A stretch of DNA of 9,598 nt from NCBI GenBank assembly GCA_017553025.1, contig JAFZNF010000091.1, forward strand, positions 1 through 9,598, read 5' to 3'. The DNA comes from Clostridia bacterium (lineage in GTDB: Bacteria > Bacillota_A > Clostridia > UBA1381). This document shows, one piece after another, positions 1 to 8,454 of the stretch (positions are counted from its first letter, which is position 1; every line of letters begins with the position of its first letter). The translations under genes and the position numbers were made by a program. The notes below the pieces were generated by a model that was given only the letters and a program-made list of their open reading frames with translations, did no database searches and was not told the DNA's origin.

Positions 1-1146
1 TCTCTTGAACGAAATATTAAAAACATAGCGGCACAAGGGGCGCAAAACGGACATCAAAACCACGGCGAGGACGCCTGTGCAGGTGCTGCTGCTGTGATAG
101 ATGTAAATACGGGAGAGGTTTTGGCTCTTGCGACATACCCAAACTATGACCCGCAAACCTTTTCCAAGGACTATGAATTGCTGTCGCAAGATGATGCAAA
201 GCCTTTATGGAACCGCGCAATAAGCGGGGCATATACTCCCGGTTCTACATTTAAACCTCTTACAGCGATTGCAGCGCTTTCGACGGGAGCTATAACGGCA
301 AATGAAACGATAACCTGCGAAGGTGTTTACCGATTTTATGAAGATTATCAGCCGAAATGCTGGATATGGTCAGAACAGCATTTAACACACGGACCGATAA
401 ATGTCTCACAGGCAATTGTGGAATCCTGTAACTATTTCTTCTATGAAACAGGAAGAAGAACGGGCATAAACGCTATAAGCGAATATGCAAGAAAATTCGG
501 TCTGGGTGAAAAGACGGGGATTGAGCTTACCGAGGAGGTAAGCGGAAATGTATCAAGTCCGGAATATAAAAAGACGCTTTATAAAGATGAAAAGGAACAA
601 AAGTGGGTTGCGGGAGATACGATACAAACGGCGATAGGTCAGTCATATTCTTCTTTCACGCCTATAGGTCTTGCAAACTATATCGCATCTATTGCAAACG
701 GAGGAAACAGGTATAAAGTCCATATAATTAAGAGCGTGCGCTCGTCAAAGGACGGAAGCAGTGTATATGAGGAAAAACCGACAATAATAGAGAACGTAAA
801 TGTGCCTGAAGATATATTAAAAACCGTAAAAAGAGGTATGCTTGGAGTTACTGACGAAGGCTCTGCAAAACAGATTTTTGACGGATATCCCATAAATGTA
901 GGCGGAAAGACGGGAACGGCTCAGATAAGCAAAAAATCTTCAAATAATGCGCTGTTTGTTTCTTTTGCACCGTTTGAAAAGCCTGAAATCGCGGTTGCTG
1001 TTGTAATAGAACACGGTTACCGCGGTGCAAATGCGGCATATGTGGCAAGGGATATATATGACGAGTATTTCGGACTTAACAGAAAGGATAAAGGTGCTGA
1101 GCAAAATTCGGACAAAAATGATATTCATAATATACTTTTGCCGTAA
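1..1146 (+). CDS. mrdA: Penicillin-binding protein 2 (elongation transpeptidase), C-terminal part
   Basis: This is the 3' portion of a class B PBP, a membrane-anchored D,D-transpeptidase that cross-links peptidoglycan during sidewall growth. The frame is open from base 1, so the start lies upstream and 381 codons are visible. The transpeptidase motifs are in order: SxxK as STFK (bases 244-255, catalytic serine at 244), SxN as SCN (424-432) and KTG (907-915). The text between them, including the IGQ...TPIGLANYIASIANGG block at 628-708, is typical of the PBP2/MrdA branch. The sequence preceding SxxK (AAVIDVNTGEVLALATYPNYD) is the usual entry strand. The GTG at 94 is an internal valine, not a start. 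In many Clostridia PBP2 sits in the mreBCD-min-rodA cluster that also ends with mgsA, which fits the next gene here. The SpoVD/PbpB division branch is the main alternative. The class is near certain and the elongation role is inferred. Confidence 0.93.
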   Translation, partial: SLERNIKNIAAQGAQNGHQNHGEDACAGAAAVIDVNTGEVLALATYPNYDPQTFSKDYELLSQDDAKPLWNRAISGAYTPGSTFKPLTAIAALSTGAITANETITCEGVYRFYEDYQPKCWIWSEQHLTHGPINVSQAIVESCNYFFYETGRRTGINAISEYARKFGLGEKTGIELTEEVSGNVSSPEYKKTLYKDEKEQKWVAGDTIQTAIGQSYSSFTPIGLANYIASIANGGNRYKVHIIKSVRSSKDGSSVYEEKPTIIENVNVPEDILKTVKRGMLGVTDEGSAKQIFDGYPINVGGKTGTAQISKKSSNNALFVSFAPFEKPEIAVAVVIEHGYRGANAAYVARDIYDEYFGLNRKDKGAEQNSDKNDIHNILLP

Positions 1147-1162
1147 AAATTTCTGAAATTTT
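1146..1162. repeat. AT-rich perfect inverted repeat at the PBP2 stop
   Basis: AAAATTTC (1146-1153) and GAAATTTT (1155-1162) are exact reverse complements around a single base. The repeat overlaps the last base of the PBP2 stop codon and ends one base before the -35 box of the mgsA promoter. It is too AT-rich and too tight-looped to be a good terminator. It could be an operator half-site pair, an upstream promoter element, or chance in AT-rich DNA. Confidence 0.4.
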
Positions 1163-1163
1163 A

Positions 1164-1192
1164 TTTACAAAGCGGTTTTTTTCTGTTATAAT
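1164..1192 (+). promoter_or_regulatory. Sigma-A promoter for mgsA-PHP
   Basis: The -35 box TTTACA (1164-1169) and a perfect -10 box TATAAT (1187-1192) are separated by 17 bases. A TG one base upstream of the -10 (1184-1185) makes it an extended -10. A start near 1199-1200 leaves a leader of about 27 bases before the mgsA start. This is the best promoter upstream of the ATP synthase operon, so read-through into atpB is possible. Confidence 0.85.
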
Positions 1193-1213
1193 TTTATCGT
1201 AGAATTTGTTTGA

Positions 1214-1222
1214 AAGGGTGAT
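1214..1222 (+). promoter_or_regulatory. Ribosome binding site deciding the mgsA start
   Basis: AAGGGTGAT matches the 16S tail complement best in its GGTGAT part (1217-1222). It is too close to serve the ATG at 1221, which it overlaps. It is well placed for the TTG at 1227, which also gives the standard family N-terminus MNIACIAHDKKK. The TTG at 1206 would add seven residues not seen in the family. Confidence 0.7.
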
Positions 1223-1226
1223 GTTT

Positions 1227-1631
1227 TTGAATATTGCGTGTATAGCTCATGACAAAAAGAAAGAAATGATGGTTCAATTTTGCATTGCCTATAAGGGCAT
1301 ATTGGAAAAACATTCTCTTTTTGCAACCGACAACACAGGGAAACTTATTGCTGAAACTACGGGTATGAATGTGTACCGCTTCTTGTCAGGCACACAAGGC
1401 GGAGATCAGCAAATCGGAGCGAGAGTTGCATATAATGAAATTGATTTGATACTGTTTTTCAGAGATCCTATTACTCCTGGTACATATGAGCCTGACAGTA
1501 TGGGACTTTTAAAGCTGTGCGATATGCATAACATTCCTATTGCTACCAATCTGGCTACTGCCGAGGTGCTTATACACGGATTGGCACGCGGTGATTTAGA
1601 CTGGCGTGACATAGTAAATCCTAAAAACTGA
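1227..1631 (+). CDS. mgsA: Methylglyoxal synthase homologue with altered active-site motifs
   Basis: The 134-residue product matches the family in length and in most landmarks. These are N-terminal AHDKKK, a GGDQQIGA block (holding the catalytic Asp, E. coli D71), FFRDP, and the C-terminal HNIPIATNLATAE stretch. The enzyme converts dihydroxyacetone phosphate to methylglyoxal plus phosphate, a glycolytic bypass in the cytoplasm. Two motifs differ from the family. The phosphate loop, normally ATGTTG, reads ATDNTG. The segment that normally reads PH(D/E)PD, with the histidine equivalent to E. coli H98, reads TYEPD, so that histidine is a tyrosine. The Asp equivalent to D101 is kept. The fold assignment is firm, but activity or substrate may differ. 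The TTG start is chosen over TTG 1206 and ATG 1221 from ribosome-site spacing. The PHP gene follows after 22 bases. Confidence 0.88.
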   Translation: MNIACIAHDKKKEMMVQFCIAYKGILEKHSLFATDNTGKLIAETTGMNVYRFLSGTQGGDQQIGARVAYNEIDLILFFRDPITPGTYEPDSMGLLKLCDMHNIPIATNLATAEVLIHGLARGDLDWRDIVNPKN

Positions 1632-1653
1632 CTATTTGGAAGCTGGTAGCATT

Positions 1654-2331
1654 ATGTATAAATATGAAATGCACTGCCATACGAAAGAGAGCAGCAAATG
1701 CGGGAAAATAAGCGGAGCGGAGATGGCAGATTTTTATAAAGATATGGGATATACGGGACTTATCATATCCGACCATTTTTTTAATGGCAACACTGCCGTT
1801 CCAAAAGATTTACCTTGGGAAGAAAGAATAGAGCAGTTTTGCAAGGGCTATGAGGTGGCAAAGGCAAGAGGAGATAAGATAGGCATTGATGTTTTCCTTG
1901 CCTGGGAGAATTCATACAGGGGGAATGATTTTCTTACATACGGACTTGATAAAAAGTGGCTTTTGGAACACCCGTACTGTGATACACTACCTGTAAAAGA
2001 ATACTTGTGTCTTGTAAAGAAATCAGGCGGGTATTCGGTGCAGGCTCACCCGTATCGTGAGGCGGATTATGTTGATATGATTCGGCTTTTGCCAAGAAAT
2101 GTTGATGCAGTTGAAACGGTTAATGCCTGCAATACTGATTTTGAGAATAAAATGGCAGATATTTATGCGACAGAATATGGGCTCACAAAGGTCTGCGGAA
2201 CAGATAATCACGTTGGAAAGCGTGATAGGCTGTCGGCGTTAGAGCTTGAGTTCAGAGCAAATTCCATTTTGGATATAATTTCCGCCATTAAAGACGGGAA
2301 TTACAAAATCTCATTGTATGAAACAAATTAA
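1654..2331 (+). CDS. PHP-domain metal-dependent phosphoesterase, specificity unknown
   Basis: The 225-residue protein is a compact PHP (polymerase and histidinol phosphatase) domain. Such domains are cytoplasmic TIM-barrel-like hydrolases that use a cluster of two or three metal ions to cleave phosphoesters. Visible metal-ligand motifs are HCH (H7, H9), SDH (D40, H41), WEN (E85), AHPYR (H132) and GTDNH (D184, H186), so the site looks intact. There is no extra domain, which excludes the polymerase X, DnaE and YciV-with-insert forms. Histidinol phosphatase, nucleotide phosphatase or sugar-phosphate phosphatase activities are all possible, and no his genes are nearby. The start is ATG 1654, because the family N-terminus MYKYEMHCHT begins there; the in-frame TTG at 1636 is less likely. 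The ribosome site is weak (GGTAG at 1645-1649). The gene probably shares the mgsA transcript. Confidence 0.85.
   Translation: MYKYEMHCHTKESSKCGKISGAEMADFYKDMGYTGLIISDHFFNGNTAVPKDLPWEERIEQFCKGYEVAKARGDKIGIDVFLAWENSYRGNDFLTYGLDKKWLLEHPYCDTLPVKEYLCLVKKSGGYSVQAHPYREADYVDMIRLLPRNVDAVETVNACNTDFENKMADIYATEYGLTKVCGTDNHVGKRDRLSALELEFRANSILDIISAIKDGNYKISLYETN
2251..2279 (+). promoter_or_regulatory. Possible internal promoter for the atp operon
   Basis: A perfect TATAAT (2274-2279) lies 17 bases after TTCAGA (2251-2256, four of six -35 bases), inside the 3' end of the PHP gene and about 80 bases before atpB. No other promoter-like pair lies closer to atpB. The match could be chance in AT-rich coding sequence. 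Confidence 0.3.
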
Positions 2332-2355
2332 ATCTTTTTTGAAAAGAGATGTATT

Positions 2356-3171
2356 ATGAGTAAAAAACAAAAAATAATCAGTGCTGCTGTCTTTGCAGTG
2401 CTGATAATTTTAATTTTAGGCGGGATTTTTCTGATAAATCCCGTCAAAACCGAAACTGAGCCGATTAACGAGGTTATGAGGGACGCGGTATTGCACGAGA
2501 GCGCAAAAATAAACTTTTTGGGCGGATTTTCTGTAAATCCTGCGCTTATTTCGGCATATTTTGTGACGGCGATTATACTTGTAACAGCTGTCTTAATACG
2601 GATTTTTGCAATACCTAAGTTTAAAATAATCCCTGGGAAATTCCAACTTATATTAGAGCAGGCGGTAGGGATATTTGACGGAATTGCGAAAGACAAGAGT
2701 CCTCATAGAAATAAATTTCTTTCCGCCTATATTTTTACGGCGGGAAGCTATATTTTTATAGGTACGCTTTTTGAACTTTTTGGAGTTCAGGCGATTACAA
2801 CCCGCGGACAGCCTATTTCCCTTCCTGCACCGCTTTCGGACATAAACGCCGCTTTGGCGCTTGGTGTTATGTCCTATGGCATAATTCTGCTTGGAGGACT
2901 GATTGCGGGAGGCTTTGGCGGATTTTTCACCGCACTGAAGGATTTTTCTCTTCCTGTATCAATGAGTTTCAGACTGTTTGGTGCGCTTTTAAGCGGCGCG
3001 CTTGTAACAGAGCTTGTGTATTACTATTATTCGCTTAGCTTTGTTCTTCCCGTAATTGTGGGCGTAATGTTTACGCTTTTGCACGCGGTAATACAGGCGT
3101 ATGTACTTGCTATGCTGACTGCACAGTTTTACGGGGAATCTACAGAAAAAACAAAAAAAGGAGTAAAATAA
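2356..3171 (+). CDS. atpB: F-type ATP synthase subunit a (membrane proton/sodium channel)
   Basis: The 271-residue, strongly hydrophobic protein forms the half-channels of Fo beside the c ring. Predicted membrane segments lie near residues 7-27, 62-86, 121-145, 165-195 and 208-255. The essential arginine is R206 in PVSMSFRLFG, equivalent to E. coli R210, and Q247 in the last helix matches the conserved Gln (E. coli Q252). Two usually conserved features differ: the Asn of RLFGN is A210, and the usual GE pair reads G214-A215. The PLSDINAALAL block is family-typical. The start is ATG 2356, preceded by a modest AAAGAGAT site. It begins 24 bases after the PHP gene and ends one base before atpE. 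No atpI precedes it, unlike many Firmicute atp operons. Confidence 0.95.
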   Translation: MSKKQKIISAAVFAVLIILILGGIFLINPVKTETEPINEVMRDAVLHESAKINFLGGFSVNPALISAYFVTAIILVTAVLIRIFAIPKFKIIPGKFQLILEQAVGIFDGIAKDKSPHRNKFLSAYIFTAGSYIFIGTLFELFGVQAITTRGQPISLPAPLSDINAALALGVMSYGIILLGGLIAGGFGGFFTALKDFSLPVSMSFRLFGALLSGALVTELVYYYYSLSFVLPVIVGVMFTLLHAVIQAYVLAMLTAQFYGESTEKTKKGVK

Positions 3172-3172
3172 A

Positions 3173-3490
3173 ATGAAAAGGACATTAAAAATCATATTTA
3201 ATACAACGCTTGCAATGGCGGCTTTTGCTATGCCTGTTTTTGCAGAGGGTACTAACGGGGCAGGAGGAACTGCGGTAAAAGCAATAGCAGCAGCAGTAAT
3301 TATGGCTGTTGCAGCAGCGGCGGGCGCAATTGCAATGGCGATTGCGATTTCAAGAGCGGAGGAAGGTACTGCACGTCAGCCTGAAGCGGCAGGAAACATA
3401 AGAACGCTTATGATGATGGGACTTGTTTTCATTGAAACGGCAATTATTTATGCTCTTATTACTGCAATAATTATTATATTTGTTCTTTAA
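3173..3490 (+). CDS. atpE: F-type ATP synthase subunit c (rotor ring), with signal-peptide-like N-terminus
   Basis: The 105-residue proteolipid is a two-helix hairpin that oligomerises into the rotor ring. Helix 1 spans about 34-60, the polar loop is ARQP (67-70) and helix 2 spans about 76-103. The ion-carrying carboxylate is E88, followed by T89 and Y93 (ETxxxY). The helix-1 packing motif, usually GxGxGxG, reads AxAxAxA (A50, A52, A54, A56). The helix-1 Gln of the classic sodium site is replaced by M55 and its partner Pro by G51, so protons are the likelier ion. Residues 1-24 look like a cleavable signal peptide: K2, R3, K6, a hydrophobic core, then VFA before E25. Removal leaves an 81-residue subunit of normal size. 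The ribosome site AAAGGAG (3157-3163) serves ATG 3173. Confidence 0.95.
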   Translation: MKRTLKIIFNTTLAMAAFAMPVFAEGTNGAGGTAVKAIAAAVIMAVAAAAGAIAMAIAISRAEEGTARQPEAAGNIRTLMMMGLVFIETAIIYALITAIIIIFVL

Positions 3491-3505
3491 GACAGGGTGG
3501 AAAAT

Positions 3506-4000
3506 ATGAATTTACCTTTGAATATTGATATAAGACAAATTCTTCTTCATATGCTGAATTTTGTTATTCTGTTCGGCGGACTTTATTTTATTCTTTATAA
3601 GCCTGTAAAGGATTTCATTTTAAAGCGCGAAAAAATGTATGAAGATATCGACTTAAAAACCAAAAATGCGCTAAAATCTGCAGAGGACACCAAAAAGGAT
3701 TATGAGGAAAAACTAAAAAACGCAGACGGCGAAATACAGCAAATGGAAGATAAGGCAAAGGAAAATGCAGAGCTTTTGGCAAACGATATAATTAAAAAAG
3801 CAAAAGCTGAGGCGGATGAAATTTTGAATAAAGCAAGAACGCAGGCAGAATACGAAGCAAAAGAGAGCCTGCATCACGCCAATAGCGAAATTTCAAAAAT
3901 TGCGCAAGCCGCGGCAAAAAAGATTGTATTTAAAAGCACAAGCGAGTCATATGACGCGTTTTTAGATAATGCAAAAGGAGATGCAAAGGGTGGAAAATGA
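3506..4000 (+). CDS. atpF: F-type ATP synthase subunit b (peripheral stalk)
   Basis: The 164-residue protein has one N-terminal membrane helix (about residues 10-31), the junction YKPVKDFILKRE, and then a long charged, Ala/Lys/Glu-rich coiled coil that forms the dimeric stator stalk. The length is normal for b. Its far end normally binds the delta C-terminal domain, which here sits on the alpha product. ATG 3506 is preferred because AGGGTGG (3494-3500) lies five bases upstream; the in-frame GTG at 3497 has no clear ribosome site and would add three residues. The stop codon (3998-4000) lies inside the next gene, an 11-base overlap that suggests translational coupling. No delta N-terminal-domain sequence is appended to b, so this is not the mycobacterial type of b-delta fusion. 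Confidence 0.92.
   Translation: MNLPLNIDIRQILLHMLNFVILFGGLYFILYKPVKDFILKREKMYEDIDLKTKNALKSAEDTKKDYEEKLKNADGEIQQMEDKAKENAELLANDIIKKAKAEADEILNKARTQAEYEAKESLHHANSEISKIAQAAAKKIVFKSTSESYDAFLDNAKGDAKGGK
3974..3980 (+). promoter_or_regulatory. Ribosome binding site for the delta-alpha fusion gene
   Basis: AAAGGAG ends directly before ATG 3981, which is too close for use, and nine bases before GTG 3990, which is suitable. GTG 3990 is therefore preferred. The ATG at 3997 forms an ATGA overlap with the b stop but reads only Met-Arg-stop, so it is unproductive. Confidence 0.65.
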
Positions 4001-5714
4001 GATAAAAACCGCAGTTTTGTACTCCGATACTAAGCCAAGTGATGCGCAGACCGAGAAATTTGTAAAATTTCTTCAGGAAAAATACGAAACCGGGATTGAG
4101 CTGCATTGGGAAAAGGATGACGGCATAAAAAACGGTTTTAGGCTCACTGTCGAAAATGATGTGTATGACTGGACTTTAGACGGACGGTTCAGACAGTTAA
4201 AAAAGTATATAAAGTCTATGGCGGAGGAGGAAACCAATCTTATTCCGCTTTTAAAAGAACGCATAGAAAAATGGACTCCTGCCGTATTGTCAAGCGAAAC
4301 GGGTACCGTTTTGACAGTTGGGGACTGTGTAGCTACCGTTGGCGGGCTCAAAAATGCCTTTTACGGCGAAATACTTCTTTTCGCAGACGGCGTAAAGGGA
4401 ATGGTTCAGATGGTAGACGAGGACACCTGCGGCTGTATCCTCTTTGATGACAGCGAGGAACTTTTAGCAGGAACCCCTGTAAGGCATACAGGCAAGATTG
4501 CGGGAATACCCTGCGGTATAGATTTTTTGGGAAGAGTAACGAACGCTTTAGGACTTCCGATTGATGCAAAAGGTGCTATTGAATCGGAGCAGTATAGACC
4601 TGTGGAAAGTGCAGCGCCGGGCATAATCGATAGAGAAGCTGTAAATAAGCCGCTGTATACAGGGATAATGGCAATTGATGCAATTTTCCCTATAGGAAAG
4701 GGTCAGCGTGAGCTTATTATCGGCGACAGACAGACTGGTAAGAGCAGTATAGCGATAGATACAATAATAAATCAAAAAGGAAAAGATGTTATTTGTATCT
4801 ATGTATCTATAGGTCAAAAAACAAGTTTTGTTTCAAATCTGGTATCAACGCTGTCAAAGTATGGCGCTATGGAGTATACAGCAGTAATTTCGGCATCTGC
4901 AGGTGAGGCGGCAACGCTTCAGTATCTTGCGCCGTATGCAGGCTGTGCTTTAGGCGAATACTTTATGGAACGCGGAAAAGATGTTTTAATAGTTTATGAT
5001 GATTTGTCAAAGCACGCAGTTGCTTACCGCGAGATAAGCCTGCTTTTGGGACGTTCCCCGGGAAGAGAGGCATACCCGGGCGATGTATTCTATCTCCATT
5101 CAAGACTTCTTGAGCGGAGCGCACATCTTTCAAAAGAGCTTGGCGGCGGAAGTATGACTGCTTTGCCTATTGTAGAAACGCTTTCGGGCGATGTTTCTGC
5201 ATATATTCCCACAAATATTATTTCAATAACCGACGGTCAGATTTTTCTTGAAAGCAGTCTTTTCTATTCCGGACAAAGACCTGCAATAAATATCGGACTT
5301 TCTGTTTCGCGTGTTGGAGGAAATGCGCAGACAAAGGCAATGAAAAAGGCGGCAAAAACGTTGCGGCTTGACCTTGCACAGTACCGTGAAATGGAAATAT
5401 TTATGCAGTTTTCAAGCGAACTTGATGAGGAAACTCGGCACAGACTTAAGTACGGTCAGGGACTTATGCAAATGCTCAGGCAAAAGCAGGCAAGTCCTTT
5501 AGCGCTTCACAAGCAGGTAATTATGCTTATTGCTGCAATGGGACACTGTATGCAAAAAACTGCTGCAGATAGTATACACGAATATCTTGAAAGACTTGTA
5601 TCAAAAATCGAGACAGAATATCCCGAAATTTGCAACAGAATTGATGAAAGTGGAGATTATTCGCAAGAGGACGAACAGAAAATTTTAGAAATTGCACGCA
5701 CTATTGGTGATTGA
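3990..5714 (+). CDS. atpA: ATP synthase delta C-terminal domain fused to alpha subunit
   Basis: The 574-residue product is longer than usual alpha subunits (about 500-513). Residues ~3-76 match the delta (AtpH/OSCP) C-terminal domain in pattern. They run KTAVLYSDTKPSDAQTEKF, a helix, a beta strand (IELHW), NGFRLTVENDVYDWTLDGRF, then RQLKKYIKSM, following the delta layout 'GG-V-I-GD-V-DGSV-x-RL-x-L'. From about residue 78 the protein is a complete alpha: IPLLKERIEKW, Walker A GDRQTGKS (245-252), Walker B LIVYDD (333-338), SRSPGREAYPGD-type catalytic-interface block, and the arginine finger R441 in SVSRVGG. Alpha is the regulatory nucleotide-binding subunit of the F1 hexamer. The frame is unbroken across the junction. 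No separate atpH exists and the delta N-terminal domain is missing. The start may instead be ATG 3981 (three residues longer). It overlaps atpF and ends one base before atpG. Alpha identity is certain; the delta-domain call rests on pattern matching by eye. Confidence 0.93.
   Translation: MENEIKTAVLYSDTKPSDAQTEKFVKFLQEKYETGIELHWEKDDGIKNGFRLTVENDVYDWTLDGRFRQLKKYIKSMAEEETNLIPLLKERIEKWTPAVLSSETGTVLTVGDCVATVGGLKNAFYGEILLFADGVKGMVQMVDEDTCGCILFDDSEELLAGTPVRHTGKIAGIPCGIDFLGRVTNALGLPIDAKGAIESEQYRPVESAAPGIIDREAVNKPLYTGIMAIDAIFPIGKGQRELIIGDRQTGKSSIAIDTIINQKGKDVICIYVSIGQKTSFVSNLVSTLSKYGAMEYTAVISASAGEAATLQYLAPYAGCALGEYFMERGKDVLIVYDDLSKHAVAYREISLLLGRSPGREAYPGDVFYLHSRLLERSAHLSKELGGGSMTALPIVETLSGDVSAYIPTNIISITDGQIFLESSLFYSGQRPAINIGLSVSRVGGNAQTKAMKKAAKTLRLDLAQYREMEIFMQFSSELDEETRHRLKYGQGLMQMLRQKQASPLALHKQVIMLIAAMGHCMQKTAADSIHEYLERLVSKIETEYPEICNRIDESGDYSQEDEQKILEIARTIGD
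4223..4230 (+). promoter_or_regulatory. Internal Shine-Dalgarno-like sequence at the delta/alpha junction
   Basis: GGAGGAGG lies exactly where the ribosome site of a free-standing alpha gene would be, just before the codons for NLIPLLKERIEKW. No ATG, GTG or TTG follows in frame at usable spacing; the only nearby in-frame candidate is the rare start ATT at 4242. ATG 4218 lies upstream of the motif. It encodes Glu-rich AEEE, so codon chance is an alternative to a relic or an active internal site. Confidence 0.35.
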
Positions 5715-5715
5715 T

Positions 5716-8427
<2,712 letters not shown>

Positions 8428-8429
<2 letters not shown>

Positions 8430-8454
8430 AAAAACCGCAATTGCGGTTTTTTTT
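8428..8454. terminator. Bidirectional rho-independent terminator
   Basis: Seven A, then ACCGC-type stem bases with an AATT loop and GCGGT, then eight T form a nearly perfect palindrome: core CCGC (8435-8438), loop 8439-8442, core GCGG (8443-8446), T-run 8447-8454. The A-run makes an equivalent T-run on the other strand. It can therefore end both the atp transcript and the convergent minus-strand gene, whose stop codon overlaps the T-run. Confidence 0.9.

Noticed and set aside
94..1146. PBP gene starting at GTG 94
   Set aside because: The frame is open to base 1 and residues before 94 continue the family sequence, so GTG 94 is an internal Val codon.
1146..1162. Terminator after the PBP2 gene
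   Set aside because: The inverted repeat is all A/T except one pair and has a one-base centre, so a stable termination hairpin is unlikely.
3173..3490. Classic sodium-binding c subunit
   Set aside because: Helix 2 has ETxxxY, but helix 1 lacks the PxxxQ pair (G51 and M55 instead), so the standard Na+ site is incomplete.
3969..4217. Frameshift or assembly error hiding a normal atpH
   Set aside because: The frame from 3990 through alpha is unbroken, codon use is even across the junction, and no sequence resembling the delta N-terminal domain appears in any frame near the overlap with atpF. A true deletion in the organism remains possible.
4548..4817. Minus-strand open frames within the atp genes
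   Set aside because: They lie opposite strongly conserved coding sequence, lack ribosome sites, and show no recognisable motifs.
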